Assembly: GCA_006384855.1 (NCBI GenBank)
Contig: VCJN01001236.1
Location: 78,747-142,746 of the forward strand
From: Tetraselmis striata
Lineage: Eukaryota; Chlorophyta; Chlorodendrophyceae; Chlorodendrales; Chlorodendraceae
Length of the DNA stretch: 64,000 bases
Direction of reading: 5' to 3'
Below, piece by piece: positions 24,109 through 34,610 of this stretch. A model generated the notes under the pieces. It was not told where the DNA came from. It saw nothing but the letters and a program-made list of their open reading frames with translations, and did no database searches. Positions within the stretch are counted from its first letter, which is position 1. Every line of letters starts with the position of its first letter. A program made the position numbers and the translations under genes.

Positions 24109-24520
24109 TGTTATACTCCATTTCCCTATAGCCATAATGTTCTGCTATACTAGCAGGTATAACCCCCGCAAAGGTAGTACGACTACGCATCCGCGGAGTC
24201 GCTGTACATATTAGTATTGCGGGCGTAAATATTAGTAGTATAAGGCCGAAGACTGTTCTGGAATTCTCTAGAGTTCTCTGACTCAAGCCTTACGTGGCTA
24301 ACACAGCACGGGTATCCCATGACACCCGGCTAACATAGCACAGGTATGACTATGACCTCGGCGGGTATAAATACCGCCTCGGACAAGTCTACTAGGCAGA
24401 ATTCAGAGACAGAACTATAACCCAGGAACCCCTGTAACCAGAAGAGATTGGCCATACTTTCTAAATCCTTCCGCTGCATCCTAAAGGGCCTAAAGAACAG
24501 GCTTAAGCTAGAGCCTAACA
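24109..24520 (+). repeat. Right LTR
   Basis: 412 bp, one difference from the left LTR seen. It is followed by the second CCAGA target-site copy at 24521-24525. Confidence 0.95.
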
Positions 24521-24525
24521 CCAGA

Positions 24526-24779
24526 CCTACGACTGCAGTTGGCGCACGAGGTCAAGTGCTGGGGCGGCTTAGGCCGATGTCCCGGGGCGAACTTTACTTT
24601 TACTTTTACGATTGTGGGGCGGGCATGCAAGATTTATTACTTAAAGTGTCTAATAGTTACAGTGCTAAACTCGCATTGTCGAAACGGCACGAGTAGCCAG
24701 TAGTCGCATAAATACCCCCCCCCCCCCCATCCCCGCACACACACAGCCCCTACGATTGCGTACTACCGCACCACCATCA
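24526..24779. other. Flank right of the Ty3 element
   Basis: No gene is visible. A short poly-C run (24715-24729) is present. This continues the sequence interrupted by the insertion at 17830. Confidence 0.3.
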
Positions 24780-25320
24780 TATTGTCAACATATGTACGGC
24801 CACGGTCAACGGCACCACGGTCAGCATGTCCAAAACGAGATATAGTCGGCGTAGTCGGGACCTATGCGAGGTATCAAGAACAAAGGCGGCCAGCCCGCTG
24901 TCGTTACGGGAAGGCGGCCATCGCCAATAGTACGGCCGGGTAGGAATGAAGAGGTCGTAACACGGCTTCTTGGAGCGCATGTCGGAGCAAATCTTCGAGA
25001 GGAGCGGGTACGAAGCTTTGTCAGGCCAGTAGGGAACGATGACGATGGTTGTGGCACCACTGGACTCCAGTTTGAAGACAAGATTGCCGATGAAGTTCCA
25101 TGGGGGAAGGGGGGGTGCACCACTAAAGTTTGCAACGCCATACAGCGTAAGAGAGGCGCATGGCGTCGTCGACGGCCTCGCACCGCGAGTCACGGCAGCG
25201 GGCGTTGTAGCGGGGCTGGACGAGGGTGTTTTCGGACGTCGCAAAGCGGTCGATGGTCCAAGCGCCCCATTTAGCAATGAGCGAGTCGAATCGACGCGGG
25301 TTGAATAACTGCCGCGACTT
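24780..25320 (-). pseudogene. Decayed retroelement fragment with Dam-like MT fold, copy A
   Basis: On the minus strand from about 25310 the frame reads FNPRRFDSLIAKWG, TIDRFATSEN, PRYNARCRDSRCEAVDD, then a stop. In another frame it continues PPWNFIGNLVFKLE and TTIVIVPYWPDKASYPLL. These are the landmarks of the RNase-H-adjacent and Dam-like methyltransferase segment known from DIRS-type and some other retroelements. Stops and frame changes show it is dead. The same segment recurs at 25975-26330. Confidence 0.65.
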
Positions 25321-25324
25321 TGCT

Positions 25325-25560
25325 GCGGTGCGCTAGATAGAGCGTGCCACAACAAAGGAGAGTGACCGGTCGGGCCGCCGTGAAGGCAGGTGGTAGCCCT
25401 GGCCGGCCCCCGAAATCATGCGCGCGCACATGCGCGCTTCGAGCGCCGCGCGAGGGCTATCCCGTACATTTAGAGAAACCACATAAATAAGCAGGCAGTC
25501 CTAGCTTGGACTGAGCTAGGACCTTAGTTCAGTCCAAGTTCAGGACAGAACTTCTGGTTT
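25325..25560. repeat. Dispersed repeat R1, partial copy
   Basis: It shares GTGCCACAACAAAGGAGAGT, GCCGTGAAGGCAGGTGGTAG, GGGCTATCCCGTACA and AGAGAAACCACA with copy 1 near 17010. It directly follows decayed fragment A. Confidence 0.75.
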
Positions 25561-25970
25561 TCCGAAAAATGCCATATTGGGTTACATATTATGATAATAA
25601 GAATTTGCAAACAAACAAGCCCACTATGAGGGGGCGGGGGGGGGGGGGGGGGGGGGGGGGGGTTGGGCGGGCTACTGTCGCGCGCTCGATAAAGCATGCC
25701 ACGGCAAAGGAGAATGGACCGATCGGCCGCCGTGAAGGCAGGTGGTGGTCCTGTGAACATGCGCGAACACTCGCGCTACGGACGCCGCCGCGCCACTACG
25801 GTGAGAAAACTCACATAAATTAGTTTAGAACATTTTACAGCGCGCAAGAAGCGTCCCATTTGCCGACCAAGAAATGCCGAACGCGGCAGGCCAGAAGCGG
25901 GGATTGCGGGCTTGAATGTTGCAGGCGACGACATGCCAGCGGGGTGCGCCAACGGGCAGGCTGTCGTCAT
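25560..25970. repeat. Dispersed repeat R1, copy 2
   Basis: It aligns along its length with 17010-17400 but carries a 26-nt G-run at 25636-25661. It directly precedes decayed fragment B. Confidence 0.8.
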
Positions 25971-25974
25971 TCAG

Positions 25975-26330
25975 TATGGCCAGGAATGAAGAGGTCATGG
26001 CGCGGCTTCTAGGAGCACATCTCGCAGCGCGCGGGTACCAAGCTTTGCCAAGCCAGTAGGGAACAATCACTAGGGCAACACCGGACTCCAATTTGGAGAT
26101 AAGATTGCTGTGAGGTCCGGGGTGTGGGTGTGTGTGTGTGGGGGGGGGTACATCTGTTACGTTCGGACCGCCATGCAGCGCCGGAGAGGTGCATGGCGTC
26201 GACAACCTCGCACCGCGGGTCACGCCAGCATGCGTTGTAGCGGATCATGAGGGCGGTTTGGACGTCGCGAAGCGGTCGATGGTGCATGCGACCCACTTAG
26301 CAGTGAGCGAGGCGAATCGACGCGGGTTGA
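25975..26330 (-). pseudogene. Decayed retroelement fragment with Dam-like MT segment, copy B
   Basis: Nucleotide-level similarity to 24900-25310 is clear: GAATGAAGAGGTC, CGGCTTCT(A/T)GGAGC, AAGCTTTG, CCAGTAGGGAACAATCAC, CTCGCACCGCG and GAATCGACGCGGGTTGAA occur in the same order. Minus-strand frames are broken. An older duplicate of copy A. Confidence 0.6.
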
Positions 26331-26599
26331 ACTATCAATTATCTAATGGTTGATTACATGGATAGCGGCTAGGGAATGCACGGAATTGGGGAATAAAAAA
26401 GCCTACATACAAGCGCAGAACTCACTCACTACTGCCGCCGGGCCGCGGAGCCCAACGAGGTGGCCGGTAATTGACGATTGCGCTGGCCGGCCTACAAAGC
26501 CTTCCGCCGAAGTCTGCTGGCGTACCGACACATATATTCGGCGAGAAGAATGTGCAGCTAGTGCTCCAGAAATCTTCGCAGTCCACCTTCGCAGCGAGT

Positions 26600-29480
26600 G
26601 GGCGACTAGGGCAGCTGGCCGGATCTCGCGCCACGAGGGGGGTTACTTGAGGTGGCCGCCGGCGATGCCGCGCTCCGCGAGGTCCTTGAGTAAGGCGAGC
26701 GCTGCTCGACCAGACGCCCGCCCTCGACGACGCACGGGACGAAGCTGTGTCGCCTTGCCACGGATTGGGACGAACTAGCGTCGACCCTAAACTTGGTTAG
26801 CTCACGCATGCGCGCCGCGTAGCCAGGCTGGACCGCGACTTGGGCCGCGATGAAGTTGCTGACGTCGCATGTAACAGCAACGTCTAACACAAGGTGAACC
26901 CTCGGTCCCATGCAGTCAAGTTGCACCACGACGCCTGGCTGGGCGGTATGGTACGCGTCCCCGGAACGGAGTCCGCGCACCTCCGTTAGAACAGACTCGC
27001 GCGGCCCCCGACCATCCTGCATGATGTCGTGGCGATGCGCGCGTGCACCTTGTGCTACGCGCCGGCGCGAGCAAGGGCAGCGCACAATGAGCCGCTCCAA
27101 CGCTTCGTCCGTGGCGCCGGGCACTCGCGCAGCGCGACGACGCGGTACGATGCGGGTTCCGCATCGTAGGCTGCGGGATCGAGTGTCGGAGGTCAAGGAT
27201 GCGATGACGCTCCTAGGACAGCTGTGGCCAGACTGGGATAGTAGGCGCTCGGGCAGTGTGGCGGCTTTTGTGCATGTCGAAAAAATCGCGCCACTTGCGG
27301 ATGTGCGACGGAATCGCGGCGACCTTCCGGAGGCCGATAGCGGAGCTCAAGAAGCAGGGCAGCTCGCCGAGGGTGAGCCTGGGGGGCAAATTGAGCATAC
27401 CGGTAGCGGTTCGCCGGCTCCGTTGACCAGGTTGCCGACTGGCGCCACGGTAGAGGCCATGTCGGTTTCCCACGTCTTCTCTGTCCATGCTGACCTGCTA
27501 CGCCCGGCGTAGTTTTAAGGCGGCAAGGGGAGGGAGAACGTCTCCGGGTTGGCGAGCTGCTGCTAGTTCAGCCGGGGCGCCGGGAGTCCGGGTATCTTGC
27601 GTAGGCACTCGGCCAGGGGTCCAACGAGGGCGAAACCGGCCCCGAGATGTTGCTGGTTCAACTCGTCGTGAGTTAGTGAGTCGACAGCAAGACCGCCGAG
27701 CATTGAGGATAGACCAATGTGCATCAGACACATGTTATTAGCCGCTGTCTCGTCCGTGAGGTCCATGATATCCGCGCGAGCGTGTAGTGTACTGCGGTGC
27801 TGTCCCTCTCGTACGTAAAATTGGCAAGCGACTCGGGCGGTAAACCTCGCAAGAAATGCGCAACGCGCTTGACGCCGCACACTTGCACGAGGCGCAGCGA
27901 CGCGTGGATGTGGCCCGCATGAGCTATCTCGCACGCCATGCGTAGGATTGCGTCTTGCCGCGCGGCCGGCCGCCGGTCGGGAGTGCGTCGCGCGCGAAGA
28001 TGGCGTCAAGCTCGCGGTGACACGGCACCCCTAGGCAGCGGAGGAGCCCCATGACGAGGTGGGGTAGGACAACATGGTCCCTAGTGCGTGAGAAGGCGGT
28101 GTCGTCTAGGGGTCCAGGGGGCGGGCATGGAGTAGGGGGCAGGTGCGCCTGCGGCTCGGGAAGGGAGGCCCTACCATTCACGAATTACGGTGCCGTGTTC
28201 TGCGGGCGCGAAGCCACTTCCGTCTTGTCATGGCCACATGAGATCGATAGCCCGACTGCCGCTAGGGCAGACTGAGTTGAGTTCAGAGCGAGCGCCGTGC
28301 CGAGCACCGCGCCCAAGAGGTGCAGGTCGTCGGCGAAGGCAAGGCCGAAGCCTCACATACCCATATCTGCAATGATGTCGCCGAAGATAGGGCCAACGGT
28401 GAAGCATGAAAAGGAGCTTTGCGAATGCCGCGCAGCTGCATAAACACACACAACCGTCGGCGCGTCACCATCGGACTCGTGGTCGTACATCTAGTTCTCA
28501 AAGGGGCCAGCGTATAGCATGTCGAAGAGGGGCAGCAAAGAATGCTGCATGGCAGGGTAGGCGACAAGGCGCCTCCGTATGGCGCGCCGGTCAGTCGTAC
28601 CATAGGTGTTGGAGGCGTCGATAGATGACGTAACGAGATGAATGTTCATTTCCAAGGCTACTTGCATGCCCCACTGGATCATATCCGTGCCAGCCGGAGT
28701 GGTCAATGCAAATGCCGATGGGCCGACTACAACAGCTACGTGGTCGTGCATAGTCCACATGGCTACCTAGGAGGACAATAGAGTTAGAGCGGAGCAGAAA
28801 CCGATGGGCCGAATGGTGGGCGGTAAGGGCTGCTCTGCGCTTCGGCTTCGGCGGATCGCGTCGCGCCTCCTCGCCCTTCTTCCGCAATGGAATGAGGGTC
28901 GAGGAGGCCAAGAGTTGTTTGACGTACGCGGTCGGAGACGCTACCAGAGCAAACAACGGTCATGAAGCGAGCCATGCTGGACTGTACGATATCAGAGTCA
29001 TCAGACATGTCTCCCAGGTAACTGACTCGCCAACCATCGCGATGGCAAGCCGAGTCGGCCGGTGCTCGCTGGAGCAGGCCATGCAAGTCGTCGGGGCAGA
29101 CGGTAATAAGGTGTATGCCAACTAGCTCAGGTCGGAGAGGGGGGGGGGGGGGGGGAGGACGGACGGGTCGTCGGCAGGTAGCAGGGGTGGGGAACATCCG
29201 ACACAGCTCATCGATGCTCTCCGCACACGGTTCCGCAACGCCGTGATTCTCGGCGAGCGCTGCGGCGTCGCGGAAACGCCCGACGCGAATGAGTCGCACT
29301 GCTTTCCCGACCCGCCATGGGATGCGACCGCGCGCATAGGTAGCCCCGCGAGGTCGCAGGGCCGAGACGTAGGGCTGATCGAATCGTCTCTCGCGCGAGT
29401 GCGGTCTCGTGGAGCCGTGCAAGAATGTCGCCATGCCGCCAGAGGGCTAATAAGCGGTGGTCTATAGCAGTTCGGAACTA
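26600..29480 (-). pseudogene. Decayed non-LTR retroelement (RT plus restriction-like endonuclease type)
   Basis: Read on the minus strand, successive broken frames follow the order of a non-LTR element. 29434-28784: N-terminal RT lead-in (RVGRFRDAAALAENHGV, DGWRVSYLGDM). About 28680-28500: RT motif TSSIDASNTYG and LLPLFDMLYAGP. About 28350: catalytic FADDLHLLG. About 28080: VMGLLRCLGVP. 27900-27760: thumb-like LRLVQVCGVKRVAHFLRGLPP. About 27700: SSMLGGLAVDSL. 27150-26780: C-terminal domain with RHD, VQLD and LVLDVAVTC, as in PD-(D/E)XK-like restriction-like endonucleases. At least four frame changes and several stops show it is inactive. The clade is not assignable by eye. Confidence 0.6.
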
Positions 29481-30138
29481 TCAGATACTTCATGAATTAA
29501 CGCCGGATACATCAGTTAAGTATGCTGTATTACTCTGATGAACCATAAGCCACATCTGTGATGAATTATGGCGCGATGCATCATATCGTGATGCATCAAC
29601 AATATAAATCACTAAATTCAACTACGCGGGGCATGCTGAGCCATGAGCCCATGATGCAGTGACATATGCCGCGAGTATTGCACATTACCGCCCATATAAT
29701 CCTTATTTATTGTATGTATGCCTCACTACGAGCGACTTGCACGGCCTGTACGAGGAAAAAGTCGCCAAGTGCGGGCGCGCCGTCCACATGCACGCATCGC
29801 GCGGGCTGGAGGAGCAGCCCCAGGCAAGCGCGGATATGCCGGCATGTGGCGACCGCACAACAGCCACACCGACACACCGTCGCCAAACGCAGGCCAAGAG
29901 GAAGTAGACTGCTCGCTAGCAGCCTCCAAGAGCTGCGATACGATAAACCTCCCCACTCACGCATCGCCCCTCGAGCGCGGGGTCGGCGGGTGGTTGCGGC
30001 AGCGAGTCTGCGCGGCGGTGGCATGCGGCTGCCGAGTGCAGTGCTGACGACTAGCGCAGCATAACACACTCACCGGGCAGAAGCAGGCACCTAGTTCAGC
30101 AAGCAGCTTCTACACACCCCGCACCGGGGACTCTCGCC
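29481..30138. other. Spacer and probable promoter of the IQ-repeat gene
   Basis: 29490-29640 is AT-rich with short inverted motifs around GATGCATCATATCGTGATGCATC. 29700-30060 has GC-rich chance frames. No gene is supported. The start of the IQ-repeat gene follows at 30139. Confidence 0.3.
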
Positions 30139-33100
30139 ATGGACTCCCGGCACGGGTCGCAGGGGCGGGTCGCCACGCCCCCCGACCATGGCAGGCACTA
30201 CGGCGCGAGGATGGCGATCCATCCCGACAAACGCACCGACCTGGAGCAACGCAAGCGGGAGCTGGGCAAGGAGCCAGACTGGGGCGCGTACCAGGCGGTA
30301 GAGCGACAGGTAGGTCACTGCTTATACATTTTGCTCCACTATCGGGCAGCGGAGCTTTATTCATTGCCTGCAGCAGGTGCCTGATTTCGGCGCACCCTCG
30401 CATAGTCACATACGGCATAGCAATGGCGGCGATTGGGGGGCAACTGCTGGGCATACATAAAGGCCATGGCTGCAGCCATGAAACCTCCACCAGAGCTGAG
30501 CGAGAAACTGTATCTCTGCTGTTATTCTACAGACGGAGATAGGCATATATTCCACCGGTGTCCCACGCACGCGGAACAAGAGAGTCCCTGACAAAACCCC
30601 CAAGATGGACCAGGTGAAAGTGAACTACGGCCTGGCACCGAAGAAGCGCACGGGGACAATGGTGCGGCCCCGCCTGCTTATTCTTTTCTCCCCCCTGATC
30701 GCTGTGGAATCCATGCGTAGCTGAACATGGGATCCGCTTCGGGGGGGCAGCTGCCGGAGCTGCAGGAGTACGCACCCGAGAGCCCCGGGACTGACCAGGG
30801 CACAAAGCTGCCCGCGCTGGCGATGCTTACCCCGGAGCAGGAGGCCAACGAGGCCCGACCCTTCAGGCCTCCCCCCACACCAGAGCGCAAGGTGCGATCT
30901 GCGGCCGCTCCCTTTTCCGGGCAGAATGTCGCGCGATATGTGCCTCTAAATGGGAAGCGCTCTCTCACACCGCTGCGCTACATGGGAACCCCCATAGGAC
31001 ATGACGGTGGACGAATCCATGGCGACACAGTACCGCCGTCTGAAGTACGACTTGGCATCCCTGAAGCACAAGGTGGGCCCGGCCTGCAACGCCGGCTGAG
31101 CTCTGACTCGCTCGCCGCCAGCTGCATGAAAACTGAGCGTGCTGCCCTCCGATGTGCTTGTGGTGCAGGCGAGCGCTGAGATTGAGATGGCGCACTCGGC
31201 CAACGCCAAGCTTCAGAAGAAGCTGGCGTCGCAGCGGGATCTGTTAGATCGGCAGAGCTCAGAGATTCGGGACCTCACGTTTCAGCTCAAGGAGATGCGC
31301 CGCATGCAGCAGTCGGAGGTGAAGCAGGAGACAAAGAAGGTCACGCATAGCGAGAAGCGCGCGGCCACGCTCCATCGCAAGCTGGGCGACCTCTCCCACG
31401 AGCACGAGGTGGCCATGACGGCAGCATCGGCGGCCATGCAGGAGCTCCAGAATGAGCGAGATGCCATGGCAATGGGCCTGGCAGCCGTGGCCACCCAGGC
31501 GGTGAGTGGCTGCCCCCATGTTGTGTTTCAGCATGCTGTACCATAGCTTTCTCACTGCTCCTTGTGTGGTGTTTATCCACCCCCTCTAAGCAGAGTATGG
31601 AAAGGACTGCAAGTTGACACCCAGACTAACGCAGTTGCAAACTGGAATGGTGCCCCCCCCCCCCCCCCCCCCCCCCCCTGCGGATGATGCAATCGGCGTC
31701 AGTTGGGCGGTGAGGAGGCCGACCCGCAGGCAGTCAGCCTGGAGGTGGATGCCAGCGTGAAGGAGGGCAACGACCCCCTCCCGCGTACGCCACAGTCATG
31801 GCTGCACTTCAAGTACATCGACGTCAGCGAGCAGGCCAACAGCTTGCGCCACCGCAAGCTCTCGGGCGATGGCGTGCGCGCAGTGGCTGCCCTCGTAGCG
31901 CAGGCATGCCCGCCTCCACTTTGTAGCATTGCCTGGCTGGCTCTCTACACTTGTGAATATACCTATGACACAATGACCAAATGCCTGTTCAAGTACCATT
32001 GCGTCTGCACCTGTGCGTGTGCCCACTACTGCACATGCTGAGACATATTTCGTGTCGCGGTATTGAAGTGCTTGCCGTCCCCCTGCATAGGGCCGAGTTG
32101 AGCTCCCCTGCCACTGACATATAGTCACCTGCTGCCGCCTCGCATTGACCTGCCTGGCGCCGCGCAGGTGCGGCGCCTGTGGCGCAAGAGGCTTGAGCTC
32201 TGTGCTGACAAGCAAGACATGCACCATGAAGTGGAGAAGCTGACGCACATCATCCAAAAGGTCGACGTAGAGTATCAGGTGAGACGCGCGACCCCCCCGT
32301 TCCCCCCCCCATTGACCGAGCTGCCTGTGCCTCGCTTGCTGTCTTGGGTTTACCTTTCAGATCTACTGTGTGTTTGGGATCTTGCAGGCCATCTCCGACA
32401 CCGTGTCCCTCATTGAGCGGGCGGCAGAGAAGCTACGAGAGACTCGCGGAATGGACATCCCGGTGGTTCAGGATGGCACCCTTCCGGAGCGGCTGAAGAC
32501 AGTGCAAGCGGTGCTGCACCATATCGCCATGGAGCTTGATGTGAAGGAGCGCGAGCTGGGCAAGGCCAGCGTAAGGCTGCTCGAGATGGACTTCTACGGC
32601 AAGCTGCACGGCATGGTAGGCCAACATTGTCCTAACGCTCTCCGGAATACTTTGAGCTGCCACTGCCCGTCCAGATGCACTATTTGTGGACACCGGTCTT
32701 TTTGGATGACTCTCAGATAGGTTGATGAATGGGCTCCCTCTGACAAGCGCACATGGATCACGCTTGCCACAGGACAACACGCTGCCTGCAGCAGCAGGAG
32801 GGGACCTGCCGGACCTGTCTGCTTTCTCGGAGGAGGAGCAGGCGCGAATCGTCAAGATGCAGGCGGTGGGGCGGGGCTACATTGCCCGCAAAGAGGTGGA
32901 GGCCAAGAAGGCTGCTGCCGCCGGCCCCGTAGAGGTTCCCGCGGCCGCCGCGGCTGCAGCAGCCCAACAGGAGGAGGAGCTGCCCAGCCTGACGTTCTCA
33001 GAGGAGGAGCAGGCTAGGATTGTGAAGATCCAGGCGGCGGGCCGTGGTCTCCTGTCCCGCAGATCAGCCAAGGCGGCCGAGCTCGCAGCGGACGCAGCGC

Positions 33101-34596
33101 CAACACCACCAAGGTCAGATCTGCCGGATCTGTCCAAGTTCTCTGAGGAGGAGCAGGCCAAGATCATCAAGATGCAGGCCGTCGGACGGGGCTACATCGC
33201 GCGCAAGGAGGTGGAGGCCAAGAAGGCCGCCTCCACTGTTGCCTGTGGATCGTTCCAGGAGGCCGAGGCTGAGGCTGCTCCTGCTGGTGGGGACAGCCTG
33301 CCGGACCTGTCCAAGTTCTCTGAGGAGGAGCAGGCCAAGATCGTCAAGATGCAGGCCGTCGGACGCGGCTACATCGCGCGCAAGGGGGTGGAGGCCAAGA
33401 AGTCCGCCGCCGCGTCCGGGTCAGCTGAGGAATCCAAAGCTGTCCCTGCTGGGTCCGATGATCTGCCGGATCTTTCCAAGTTCTCTGAGGAGGAGCAGGC
33501 CAAGATCATCAAGATGCAGGCAGCTGGTCGCGGCTACATTGCGCGCAAGGAGGTGGAGGCCAAGAAAGCTGCCGCGTCCGGGTCAGCTGAGGAATCCAAA
33601 GCTGTCCCTGCTGGGTCCGATGATCTGCCGGATCTGTCCAAGTTCTCTGAGGAGGAGCAGGCCAAGATCATCAAAATGCAGGCAGCTGGTCGCGGCTACA
33701 TTGCACGCAAGGAGGTGGAGGCCAAGAAAGCTGCCGCATCCGGGTCAGCTGAGGAATCCAAAGCTGTCCCTGCTGGGTCCGATGATCTGCCGGACCTGTC
33801 CAAGTTCTCTGAGGAGGAGCAGGCCAAGATCGTCAAGATGCAGGCCGTCGGACGCGGCTACATTGCACGCAAGGAGGTGGAGGCCAAGAAGTCCGCCGCC
33901 GCGTCCGGGTCAGCTGAGGAATCCAAAGCTGTCCCTGCTGGGTCCGATGATCTGCCGGATCTGTCCAAGTTCTCTGAGGAGGAGCAGGCCAAGATCATCA
34001 AAATGCAGGCAGCTGGTCGCGGCTACATTGCACGCAAGGAGGTGGAGGCCAAAAAGTCCGCCGCGTCCGGGTCAGCTGAGGAATCCAAAGCTGTCCCTGC
34101 TGGGTCCGATGATCTGCCGGACCTGTCCAAGTTCTCTGAGGAGGAGCAGGCCAAGATCGTCAAAATGCAGGCAGCTGGTCGCGGCTACATTGCACGCAAG
34201 GAGGTGGAGGCCAAAAAGTCCGCCGCCGCTGTTCCGGCATACGGGGCCGGGGCCGAGGGCGCGGCTGGTGGTGGTGATGATCTGCCGGATCTGTCCAAGT
34301 TCTCTGAGGAGGAGCAGGCGAGGATTGTCAAAATGCAGGCAGTCGGACGCGGCTACATTGCGCGCAAGGAGGTGGAGGCCAAGAGGGGCGCGCTGAGCGC
34401 TGACTTGCCTGGGCAGGACCTGGTGGATGAAGATCCGGCGGAAATGGTGCTGGACGCCCCGGGGGTCACCGAGGATGGGGAGGCGGAAGCGCCCGTGGAG
34501 GTGCCGGCTGATGACACCGGTATTGACTACGGCGACTTGCTGGATGACGATGTGGGCAGCCTGCCGGATGAGCTCCCTCCTCAGACCCCGGAGTAG
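30139..34596 (+). CDS. Coiled-coil protein with ten IQ-like repeats, nine exons, ~1080 aa
   Basis: Exons: 30139-30309, 30533-30661, 30721-30891, 30998-31072, 31169-31501, 31703-31903, 32168-32278, 32388-32615, 32773-34596. All introns are phase 0. Exon 8 could instead start at 32361 (stronger pyrimidine tract), adding nine residues. Exons 4-8 encode long heptad-like helices (LDRQSSEIRDLTFQLKEM). The last exon carries ten copies of a unit DLPDLSKFSEEEQAKI(I/V)KMQA(A/V)GRGYIARKEVEAKK with 10-25-residue Ser/Ala spacers. The MQAxGRGYIARK core fits the IQ motif (IQxxxRGxxxR), so calmodulin or a myosin-light-chain-like partner is the likely ligand. The tail is acidic. Intron 6 has a GC donor. TGTAA lies 9 nt after the stop. 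I do not recognise the protein; flagellar or cytoskeletal roles are conjecture. Confidence 0.8.
33290..34390 (+). repeat. In-frame 162-168-bp tandem repeats in the IQ exon
   Basis: Units starting at 33460, 33622, 33784, 33949, 34111 and 34279 have periods of 162, 162, 165, 162 and 168 bp. The middle units are almost identical in DNA as well as protein, which implies recent unequal exchange or gene conversion. The outer units are more diverged. Confidence 0.95.
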
Positions 34597-34605
34597 GGGG
34601 TGCAC

Positions 34606-34610
34606 TGTAA
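34606..34610 (+). promoter_or_regulatory. TGTAA poly(A) signal of the IQ-repeat gene
   Basis: TGTAA only 9 nt after the stop codon, implying a very short 3' UTR. Confidence 0.5.

Larger units (their letters stand above)
17831..24520 (+). mobile_element. Full-length Ty3/Gypsy chromovirus with MT-like and Nudix-like domains
   Basis: The element is 6690 bp with two 412-bp LTRs that differ at one position seen (T/C in GTATAAGG(T/C)CGAAG), so it is young. Order: LTR, PBS, gag, -1 slippery site, pol (MT-like, Nudix-like, protease, RT, RNase H, integrase, chromodomain), PPT, LTR, with a 5-bp TSD. Both long frames are uninterrupted. RT-RH-IN order and the C-terminal chromodomain place it among Ty3 chromoviruses. 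Codon use and GC are unlike the flanking GC-rich genes. Whether it is transcribed cannot be judged from sequence. Confidence 0.97.

Noticed and set aside
29530..29570. CTGATGA as a hammerhead ribozyme core
   Set aside because: No GAAA partner or stems follow at the required positions.
33044..34396. 450-codon second-frame Arg/Pro-rich open frame over the IQ exon
   Set aside because: It is an out-of-frame shadow of the repeated IQ unit. The real frame has IQ motifs, correct splice phases and a stop followed by TGTAA.
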